From Burkholderia aenigmatica (lineage in GTDB: Bacteria > Pseudomonadota > Gammaproteobacteria > Burkholderiales > Burkholderiaceae), in contig NZ_CABVQC010000072.1 in the NCBI RefSeq assembly GCF_902499175.1, forward strand, positions 1 through 46,523: 46,523 bases of DNA. Reading direction: 5' to 3'. A program made the translations under genes and the position numbers. Positions 8,678 to 15,265 of the stretch are shown in pieces (position 1 is the stretch's first letter; the number at the start of each line of letters is the position of its first letter). Under the pieces are notes generated by a model, which did no database searches, was not told the DNA's origin, and worked only from the letters and a program-made list of their open reading frames with translations.

Positions 8678-9361
8678 TTACGGCAGCAGCTTCAGCGCGG
8701 ACGAGGCGACCGACGGCACCGAAATGCCCTGGCTCGTCGCGAATTGCACGGCCTGGCTGAGCGTCGCCGCGAGCGACTGCAACTGGCCCGGTGCGCTTTG
8801 CGCGATATACGACGCAGCCTGCATGTTCTGCGGATTCAGGCCCGACTGCAACAGCGACGCCGCGCTCGTCGAACCGAGATTGCCGAGCCCCGACTGCAGC
8901 TGCGAATACTGCGTGAGCCCCTGCCCGAGCGACGCGAGGCCGTTGCTGAACGCCTGCTTGTCGATCGGCCCGTGCGTCGCGCCGCCGCTCGCGAATGCCT
9001 GGCCGAGCGCCTGTGACACCGATTGCTGCGCGCCCCCCATCTGCGACAGCGCGGCCGGCGTCAGCGCTTCGCCGCCAGAGAGCTGGCTCGCGGCCTGCTG
9101 CGCCTGCCCGGCCGCGCCGGTGAGCCCCATCGCCGACGCAAGCGAAGACTGGCCGGTCAGCACCTGCTGGTTCGCGCCGACATAGGCCTGCAGCAGTTGC
9201 CCGACACCGCCCTGCGCAGGCGCCGCCTGCTGCCCGCCGCCGAGCAGCGATGCGCCGAGCGACTGCAGGTCGAGCTGCGCGTGCGCGGCACCGCTTGCCA
9301 GCATGCTGAACGCAATGCCTGCCGAGGCCAGGTACCGGCCCGTCGCGCGAATCTGCTTCAT
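8678..9361 (-). CDS. secreted Gln/Ser/Ala-rich protein of unknown function
   Basis: A 227-residue protein with a clear signal peptide, cleavage likely after SGAAHA at about residue 28. The mature part is rich in Gln, Ser, Ala and Gly and lacks Cys. Repeated short amphipathic segments such as LQSLGASLLGGG and SLGQGLTQYSQLQSGLGNLG suggest a helical, possibly self-associating periplasmic or secreted protein. GAGGAAAA precedes the start. I do not recognise a named family. Confidence 0.75.
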   Translation of the reverse strand: MKQIRATGRYLASAGIAFSMLASGAAHAQLDLQSLGASLLGGGQQAAPAQGGVGQLLQAYVGANQQVLTGQSSLASAMGLTGAAGQAQQAASQLSGGEALTPAALSQMGGAQQSVSQALGQAFASGGATHGPIDKQAFSNGLASLGQGLTQYSQLQSGLGNLGSTSAASLLQSGLNPQNMQAASYIAQSAPGQLQSLAATLSQAVQFATSQGISVPSVASSALKLLP

Positions 9362-9612
9362 GTGTTTTCCTCGTGCCCGAATTGTTGAGGCCGATATTGT
9401 CGAAGCGCGCCGCGCGCGGCCGCAACGACTGAAACACATCGAAACGAAATCGCGCGGCGCGGCCGCTTGCAATTCGGCGACCGGCGTACGCGGCCGGGCG
9501 GATTCGTCCGCATTTGCCGGGCGATATCGGGCGGGAGCTGGAATTCGTTCGCGAGCCGCGTCAATGGCGGCGTTGCCGGGTTTCCCAGACGATGCCGGAG
9601 GGGCGGCCAGCC

Positions 9613-9685
9613 GTCGCGCGTGTCGCACTGCACGTCGAATTCACCGTCGACCGGCACGGCGGCGACGCGGAACGTGCCGAGCAGC
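9613..9685 (-). pseudogene. remnant of a second arylamine N-acetyltransferase gene
   Basis: In one minus-strand frame this reads LLGTFRVAAVPVDGEFDVQC, matching HGAFRVVAAPVDGEFDMQIE of the intact NAT. About 47 bases (9627-9673) differ from the intact copy at only four positions. A TAG codon lies just upstream in frame, and homology fades after the GW that matches SW of the intact protein. This is a decayed fragment, not a gene. Confidence 0.7.
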
Positions 9686-9834
9686 GTCTAATGACGTGAC
9701 GCCACGCCGTCGCACAACACGCCTGTGCCCGTGCCTGGCGTGCCCCGCGCCGTCGAACAACACGTTCGGGAATCAAAGCAAAACGGGCGGCTTGTCGCCG
9801 CCCGCCTGTCGATCTGCCATGCGCCCATCCGCAC

Positions 9835-9906
9835 CGGCTTCGGCTTCGGCTTCGGCTTCGGCTTCGGCTTCGGCTTCGGCTTCGGCTTCGGCTTCGGCTT
9901 CGGCTT
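9835..9906. repeat. hexanucleotide tandem repeat (CGGCTT)12
   Basis: Twelve perfect copies of CGGCTT, followed by imperfect CGGCTAT units to about 9930. It lies just downstream of the amidase stop, in DNA with no supported gene. Frames through it give Gly-Phe or Ala-Ser dipeptide runs that are not credible proteins. Copy number is likely to vary between strains. Confidence 0.9.
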
Positions 9907-9951
9907 CGGCTATCGGCTATCGGCTATTTGCTATCGACCAGCGCCGCCGCG

Positions 9952-11436
9952 TTACGCAGCCATCCACCCCGGCAACCGTCCGCCGACCCAATCAGCCGCC
10001 TGCTCATAGCCACGCGCAAGCTGCAACACCGCGAGATCGGCGCGCGGACGCCCGATCAGCTGCATCCCCATCGGCAGCCCCGCGTCGTTGAAGCCGACCG
10101 GCACGCTGATCACCGGGCAGCCGGCCAGCGTCCACGGCACGACCGTTTCCATCCAGCGGTGGTAGGTATCCATCGCGCGGCCCGCGATCTCCTTCGGCCA
10201 GCGCTGGTCGACGTCGAACGGGAACACCTGCGCGGTCGGCGCCGCGATGAAGTCGTAGCGGTCGAAGAAGCTCAGCACGGCCTGATGCCACGCGGTGCGC
10301 TCGACGCTCGCGTCGAACACGGCCGCACCCTGCATCGCGAGCAGCCCTTCGACCTCGTAGATCGCCTCGGGCTTCAGCAGCGCACGGCGCGCCGGGTCGC
10401 GATAGTGCGCCAGCAGCCCGCCGCCGGACAGCAGGTGCCGGTGCGTGAGCCACAGGCGCCAGATCCGGTCGGGCGCGAACGCCGGCAGCGCGGCATCGAC
10501 GTCGCAGCCGATCTCGCGCAGCGTCGCCAGCCCCTGTTCGCACAGCGCGAGCACGCCAGCCTCGGTCGCGAGATAGCCGTTCCAGTCACCGACCCATGCG
10601 ATGCGCTTGCCGCGCAGGTCGGTGTCGAGCGGCTGCGCGAACATGGCCGGATCATCCGCAAGCGACAGCGGATCGTTGCGGTCGTAGCCGGCCTGGATCG
10701 CGAGCAGCTGCGCGACGTCGCCGACCGTACGGCCCATCGGCCCTTCGATGCCGAGTTGCTGCACGAACACGTCGACGCCCGGCCAGCGCGGCACGCGGCC
10801 CTGCGACGGACGGAAGCCGTAGATGTTGCAGAACGCGGCCGGATTGCGCAGCGAACCGCCGAAATCGCTGCCGTCCGCCACCGGCAACAGCCGCGACGCG
10901 AGCGCCGCCGCCGTGCCGCCGCTGCTGCCGCCCGCGCTCTTCTTCAGGTCGTACGGGTTGCGCGTCGCGCCGTAGACTTCGTTGAACGTGTGCGAGCCGA
11001 GCCCGAATTCGGGCGTGTTGGTCTTGCCGATGAAGATCGCGCCGGCCGCGCGCATCCGCGCGACACCCACGGAATCGGCCTGCGGCACGTTTTCGCGGAA
11101 GATCGGCGAGCCGTAGGTCGTCCGCAGCCCCTTCGTCATCGCCAGATCCTTCGGCGCCTGCGGCATCCCGTGCATCCAGCCGTGGTACTCGCCGCGCGCC
11201 AGCGCGGCATCCTTCTCCGCGGCTTCGGCGAGCAGCGCGTCGCGATCGCGCAGCGCGACGATCGCGTTGACCGCGCCGTTCACGCGCTCGACGTGATCGA
11301 GATACGCGCGCATCGTCTCGACGCACGACACGGCCTTGCCGCGGATCGCCGACGCGAGCTCGCCCGCCGACAGGCGCACGATCGGATCGACGGGGATGGA
11401 AGCGGGAGCGAGAAGCTGCGGGGCGCCGTGCGGCAT
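9952..11436 (-). CDS. amidase-signature family amidase
   Basis: The 494-residue cytoplasmic hydrolase has the Ser-cisSer-Lys triad of the amidase-signature family: Lys96 in QAPKDLA, the glycine/serine signature AGGSSGGTAAALA with Ser171, and the nucleophile Ser195 in DFGGSLRNP. Members hydrolyse aryl or aliphatic amides; this one's substrate is unknown. The ATG at 11436 was chosen because AGGAGA precedes it and it gives a standard N-terminus. It is divergent from the universal stress protein gene. Confidence 0.92.
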   Translation of the reverse strand: MPHGAPQLLAPASIPVDPIVRLSAGELASAIRGKAVSCVETMRAYLDHVERVNGAVNAIVALRDRDALLAEAAEKDAALARGEYHGWMHGMPQAPKDLAMTKGLRTTYGSPIFRENVPQADSVGVARMRAAGAIFIGKTNTPEFGLGSHTFNEVYGATRNPYDLKKSAGGSSGGTAAALASRLLPVADGSDFGGSLRNPAAFCNIYGFRPSQGRVPRWPGVDVFVQQLGIEGPMGRTVGDVAQLLAIQAGYDRNDPLSLADDPAMFAQPLDTDLRGKRIAWVGDWNGYLATEAGVLALCEQGLATLREIGCDVDAALPAFAPDRIWRLWLTHRHLLSGGGLLAHYRDPARRALLKPEAIYEVEGLLAMQGAAVFDASVERTAWHQAVLSFFDRYDFIAAPTAQVFPFDVDQRWPKEIAGRAMDTYHRWMETVVPWTLAGCPVISVPVGFNDAGLPMGMQLIGRPRADLAVLQLARGYEQAADWVGGRLPGWMAA

Positions 11437-11803
11437 GCGGAGTCTCCTGGAATCGGAATGGAATGACGGGCCGCGTGGCGGCGGTCGCTCCCGAACCGGC
11501 CGGGAGCGGCCGCGCCGCGGCCGATGCACTACTCTACGCGACGCCGGATCGGCAACCTCCGATATTTTCCGCCGCGATTCATTGCGGTTTCGACTGAATC
11601 GGGGCGGCGGGCCACGCGTCGCGCACACCGGCCCGGCCGATGAAATCGTTTATGCGCATAAACTTAAATTTCTTATATTTCTATTAGGTGCGGCGCGAGG
11701 CAGCGCGCGTTAACGACATTTTTACGCGCTCGCCCGCTCTCTTTAGATGGTTCGACCCGGCGGCGCGCTACGCTGGAATCATCTCGTTCCCTGGACAACA
11801 TTC
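11437..11803. other. divergent intergenic region between amidase and stress-protein genes
   Basis: 367 bases without a gene. The half nearest the stress-protein gene is unusually AT-rich for this genome (about 11645-11690) and holds a perfect 16-bp palindrome, listed separately. Stretches such as TTATATTTCTATTAG may contain a -10 element, but no convincing -35/-10 pair was assigned. Confidence 0.6.
11648..11663. promoter_or_regulatory. 16-bp perfect palindrome, candidate operator
   Basis: GTTTATGCGCATAAAC is a perfect palindrome 140 bases upstream of the universal stress protein start and 211 bases from the amidase start. Size, symmetry and AT-rich arms suit a dimeric regulator. The regulator is unknown. 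Confidence 0.5.
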
Positions 11804-12238
11804 ATGCTCAAGCTGCTGGTTCCGGTCGGCCACTCTCCACGATCGCTTCAGGCGGTTCGCCATGCGACCTTCCTGTATCGCGAACGTTGCGCGTCGGAGA
11901 TCGTACTGATCAACGTTCAGGCACCGCTCGAATCGACGCGGCTCGAGGCCTACCATCCGCTGTCGCGGTTGCGTTCGATCGAGGAGAAGTTCGCGTCCGA
12001 CGATCTGGCCATGGCCGAGCGGATTCTGCAGGAAGCCGGCGTCGAGTACAGCGTCGTGATGAAGGTGGGCCCGGTGGCCGACACGATCGCCGCCGTGGCA
12101 GCGGAGACGGGATGCGACGAGATCGTGGTCGTCGCGCCGCGGCACGACCCGTTGCATGCGTTGATGTCAGTGTTCCGCCGCAGCGTGATGAGCCGGCTGG
12201 TACGGATTTCGAATGTGCCGGTAACCGCCGTGCAATGA
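11804..12238 (+). CDS. universal stress protein (UspA family)
   Basis: A 144-residue single Usp domain. It opens MLKLLVPVGHSPRSLQAVRH, where Usp proteins usually have 'vDgS'; here Asp is replaced by Gly-His. It has VVKVGPV-like and DEIVVVAPRH segments and ends in the conserved NVPVTAVQ strand. Members bind ATP or act in stress survival. The typical ATP-binding G-2x-G-9x-G(S/T) motif is not recognisable, so it may not bind ATP. The ribosome site is weak; an in-frame ATG at 11747 is less likely. Confidence 0.85.
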   Translation: MLKLLVPVGHSPRSLQAVRHATFLYRERCASEIVLINVQAPLESTRLEAYHPLSRLRSIEEKFASDDLAMAERILQEAGVEYSVVMKVGPVADTIAAVAAETGCDEIVVVAPRHDPLHALMSVFRRSVMSRLVRISNVPVTAVQ

Positions 12239-12375
12239 CGGCGATGACGCGCGGCGGCGCGTCGACGGGCGTTCGCTGATGGGCCGCACGCCAACACCCG
12301 TGACAGACGGGCGAACGAGCAGTGCGACACAGGTGCGCGTTGCCGCCCGCACGCGCACCGGCCTTCACGCAGCGC

Positions 12376-12486
12376 TTAATCGATGACCTTGCGCCAGAAC
12401 ACGAAATAGGCGGCTGCCGACGATGCAACGAGCAGGATGGCCCACATCGGGGCGAGGCTGATCAGGACGGAAGAGACGTTAAGCAT
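12376..12486 (-). CDS. small single-helix membrane protein (36 residues)
   Basis: Read from the minus strand: MLNVSSVLISLAPMWAILLV, then ASSAAAYFVFWRKVID and TAA. There is one hydrophobic helix of about 20-25 residues with a positively charged Arg-Lys end. A GTGAGGA ribosome site sits 7 bases before the ATG, the main reason to call it. Such small proteins often attach to larger membrane complexes; no partner is encoded nearby. It is convergent with the stress-protein gene. Confidence 0.5.
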   Translation of the reverse strand: MLNVSSVLISLAPMWAILLVASSAAAYFVFWRKVID

Positions 12487-12879
12487 TTGGATTCCTCACT
12501 ATTTCGATAGCAATGTTCAACACGCACCTGCTTGCCGGAACCGATGCATTCGTCCGCGATCGCGTTCCGTCAAATCATGCATTCATGCTATCGCTTTGAA
12601 CGGCCGCGCGACCGCCCCGTCCCGCCCGTACCCTGACATTCGTCAAACTCGCGCGAATCGCGTGCCTGCCGCGCTGAAAACCATCGCGCGAATGCCGCGC
12701 CGCATGTCCGGTTTCGCCCGCCTGCCGCATTGAAGCCGCGCCCTCCTTCCGCACGCAAAGCACGAAAAACGGGACAGGATCACCGCGCTTCCCCTGTTTC
12801 AGCAGACGTTTACCGGGGGAACCCCCAAGTGCTTCGTCGAACGGGTCCGCGTTACGCTTGAGCGACGAGGAGACGAACC
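12487..12879. other. intergenic region, no gene supported
   Basis: 393 bases between divergent small genes. Frames crossing it are Arg/Ala-rich shadows without ribosome sites. The only structure noted is a short GGGGG-AA-CCCCC inverted repeat at 12815-12826. Confidence 0.5.
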
Positions 12880-13128
12880 ATGAGACGAGCCGTACATATC
12901 GCTGTTTTCGCGCTGCTGGCGTATCTCATTGGCGATCGCGCGATCCTGCATGCGCAGGGCCGCGACACCAGCCCGCTTGCGTGCGAACAGGGCGCCGCGC
13001 AGGTGAAGGTCGACGCGCTCGGCCGCGGCTTCGGCGAAGCGGCCGCCAGCAGCCAGAGCGAGGCATTCATGTCGGGCTGCCTGGTGACGGGGCGCGGCAA
13101 CCAGGACGTCGCGCTGGCGAACCGCTGA
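12880..13128 (+). CDS. small exported protein of unknown function
   Basis: An 82-residue protein with a signal peptide (MRRAVHIAVFALLAYLIGD through ILHAQ, cleavage near residue 26). The mature part of about 56 residues contains two cysteines, in PLACEQG and SGCLVTG, which could form one disulfide in the periplasm. GAGGAGA precedes the ATG by a normal distance. I do not recognise a family. Confidence 0.7.
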   Translation: MRRAVHIAVFALLAYLIGDRAILHAQGRDTSPLACEQGAAQVKVDALGRGFGEAAASSQSEAFMSGCLVTGRGNQDVALANR

Positions 13129-13419
13129 CGTACGTCGGTTGACGCGCCGGTCGCGCCCGGGTCACAAGGCCTGAACCGGCGCCACGTGCGCCCGCATCCC
13201 TTCCCGCTTATTTCGACCGAAGTCGCGACGCATGTCACGGCCCGGACGGCGGTGCCGCCGAACGTCTGCACGTGACCGCCATCATCGCGGGGCAAACGCG
13301 TCGACGTCGGCTCGATCGGCGGATCCTTGCCGCCCAGCACGCCCCCGTCGATCGACCGGCCGAATTTCCGGCCGCCGCGTCACGGCTCCGCTTCATTCGC
13401 AGCAACACCCCATCCAGAG

Positions 13420-13893
13420 ATGAACCATCCGCACACCGAGTTGATCCAGCGCTTCTACACGGCGTTCCAGCAGCGCGACATCGACGCCATGCTCGCCTGC
13501 TATGCCGATGACGTCGTCTTCAGCGATCCCGCATTCGGCGAGTTGCGCGGCGACCTCGCACGCGACATGTGGCGCATGCTGGTCGCGCGGGCGCAGGACT
13601 TTTCCTTGACGTTCGGCGACGTCGACGCGGATCAACAGGCCGGGCGTGCCGAGTGGATCGCCCACTACCGGTTCACCGCGACCGGCCGGATGGTGGTCAA
13701 CCGGATCGACGCGCGGTTCCGGTTTCGCGACGGACTCATCGTCGAGCATCGCGACAGCTTCGACCTGTGGCGCTGGGCGCGTCAGGCGCTGGGACTGAAA
13801 GGCGCGCTGCTCGGCTGGACGCCTTTCGTGCAACGCGCGATCCGCGCGCAGGCGCGGAAAAATCTCGACGCGTATCGCGCCAAACGGAAATAG
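13420..13893 (+). CDS. NTF2/SnoaL-like protein
   Basis: A 157-residue protein opening HTELIQRFYTAFQQRDIDAM and continuing LACYADDVVFSDPAFGELRG. This is the standard start of the SnoaL-like/NTF2 cone fold, which holds small hydrophobic ligands or acts as an isomerase or hydrolase. The C-terminus is basic (QARKNLDAYRAKRK). The ATG at 13420 was chosen because it begins the domain; a longer frame upstream is Pro/Arg-rich and unlikely. It converges on the BPL_N-like gene. Its substrate is unknown. Confidence 0.85.
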   Translation: MNHPHTELIQRFYTAFQQRDIDAMLACYADDVVFSDPAFGELRGDLARDMWRMLVARAQDFSLTFGDVDADQQAGRAEWIAHYRFTATGRMVVNRIDARFRFRDGLIVEHRDSFDLWRWARQALGLKGALLGWTPFVQRAIRAQARKNLDAYRAKRK

Positions 13894-13901
13894 CACCACC
13901 G

Positions 13902-14657
13902 TTATGGCTTCATCGTCGCATTGATCAGGTCGTAAGCCATGTCCGGCAGCACGCCGTCCGGATTCTTGAGACCGTACTGGCTGTACCAGCTTTCGTCCGC
14001 TTCGGGATGCGGGCCGACGAGCCCGACGCGGCCTTTGCCGTAGCGATAGGTCGCGGCCGCGATATCGCGGTTCGGATAGGTCGCCAGCACGACCGCGCCG
14101 GGAGCGGCCGGAAGCATCGCGCCATCCTGGAAGTAGATCCAGCGCCGTTTCCCGCGCCATACCACCGGCGTCACCGTGTCCGCGATACCGTGAAGCGTCG
14201 AGCGTGGCCGGTCGACTTCGGTGTCGATCTCGCCGTCGACCAGCCCGAAACCCGGAGCGCCCGCCAGGTAGGCGCCCATGCAGATGCCCAGATAGCGCCC
14301 GCCGTTCGACACGTATTGCCGCACGGCCTGGATCGAGCGCTTCCCGATGCTGGCCGCTGCGCCCGGGATGTCCTGCCCGCCGCCGGGCTGGACATACAGC
14401 GCGGCGCCCGCCAGGACTGCGGGCGTGATCTTGAGTTTTTCCGCCGGCCCGACGTAGATCACGCGGAACCGGTGGTCCGATTCCCGCAGGCGCCTCGCAA
14501 TCGTCTCGGGGCAACCATCGCACGCGGCCGGGCCGCGATAGACCAGCGCGACGGGACGGCTGGCGGAGCCGCGCGTTTCGTCGCCGGCCGCGGCCGCCTG
14601 CACGACCGACGAAGCGACGAGCGACACCACCACGAAAACCGATTCTCTGTATCGCAT
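13902..14657 (-). CDS. exported BPL_N-domain (class I glutamine amidotransferase-like) protein
   Basis: A 251-residue protein with a signal peptide (MRYRESVFVVVSLVASSVVQ, cleavage near AAAA-G25). The remainder matches the BPL_N family: a GGGQDIPGA segment and the nucleophile elbow YLGICMGAYLAG with Cys126. The family resembles glutamine amidotransferases but usually has no known reaction. A CDGC motif near residue 46 may form a disulfide. No strong Shine-Dalgarno is visible; the start was chosen for the signal peptide. Confidence 0.82.
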   Translation of the reverse strand: MRYRESVFVVVSLVASSVVQAAAAGDETRGSASRPVALVYRGPAACDGCPETIARRLRESDHRFRVIYVGPAEKLKITPAVLAGAALYVQPGGGQDIPGAAASIGKRSIQAVRQYVSNGGRYLGICMGAYLAGAPGFGLVDGEIDTEVDRPRSTLHGIADTVTPVVWRGKRRWIYFQDGAMLPAAPGAVVLATYPNRDIAAATYRYGKGRVGLVGPHPEADESWYSQYGLKNPDGVLPDMAYDLINATMKP

Positions 14658-15134
14658 GCTGTTGATCGAAAGGACTGACGGACGCGCGGCCGTTCGGGAC
14701 AGGGCGATCGGCACGCACCGCTGCTCGCCTCGGCTTTTGAAACCTGATTGAAAGCCGCGCGAAATGGAGCGTAGGCGCGCGAAAGCGCCATGTGTGTACC
14801 GTTTCCTTGCGTGCTTGTGCAGATATGTGCGCCACGGCCCCGGCAGCAGGGCTCCCGGGACTTCGTTACCGGTCGCGCCCCTCGCCTGCCGTCCCGAACG
14901 GCCCGCGCCCGTTCCGCATGACGGCATGCCTGATCCGACGGGAGCGGCCTGGCGCGAACGGACGATCCCGGGCCGCAGTTGGCCACCCGGCCCCGCCGCC
15001 CGCGCACATCCCGGCGGCGGTCGGAACCACCCGGAACCCCTCTCCCGCGTTCACGCCCAGGCAAGCCACCGAAACACGTCCGAAAAACCCAACTCCCCCG
15101 TCCCATCGGGCTTTTCCGTGCCGCGCCCAGCAAC
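14658..15134. other. divergent intergenic region upstream of acnB
   Basis: About 480 bases before the acnB control region with no supported gene. It holds an inverted repeat CGGCTTT (14731-14737)/AAAGCCG (14751-14757) with a 13-base spacer, about 75 bases upstream of the BPL_N-like gene. This could be an operator or a 5' hairpin. The rest is GC-rich with only shadow frames. Confidence 0.5.
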
Positions 15135-15185
15135 TCTTATATAAGACATAAGACATTTGACGTTACAGAGCATTGAGATTAGAAT
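15135..15185 (+). promoter_or_regulatory. acnB promoter with palindromic operator candidate
   Basis: A sigma-70 promoter TTGACG (15157-15162), 17-base spacer and TAGAAT (15180-15185), giving a start near 15192, about 75 bases before the acnB ATG. Directly upstream of the -35 are the 12-bp palindrome TCTTATATAAGA (15135-15146) and a tandem ATAAGAC-ATAAGAC (15141-15154). The placement suggests a regulator acting at acnB; its identity is unknown, though the motif resembles GntR-type sites. Confidence 0.75.
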
Positions 15186-15265
15186 CCCGCTCAAAGCAGT
15201 GCCTGGAACAGCCCCGGAGTGCCGGCAAGGCCTTCCCCTCAAACGCAATATCAGCAGGTCTCCCC

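Noticed and set aside
9835..9906. CGGCTT repeat as a phase-variation switch
   Set aside because: The unit is six bases, so changes would not shift a frame, and it is not in a promoter that I can identify.
9303..10091. Plus-strand frames through the hexamer repeat giving Ala-Ser or Gly-Phe runs
   Set aside because: Repeat-derived low-complexity translations without ribosome sites; one overlaps the amidase end on the other strand.
12815..12826. GGGGG-AA-CCCCC as a terminator
   Set aside because: Loop of two bases is too short, no T-run, and it lies just upstream of a gene.
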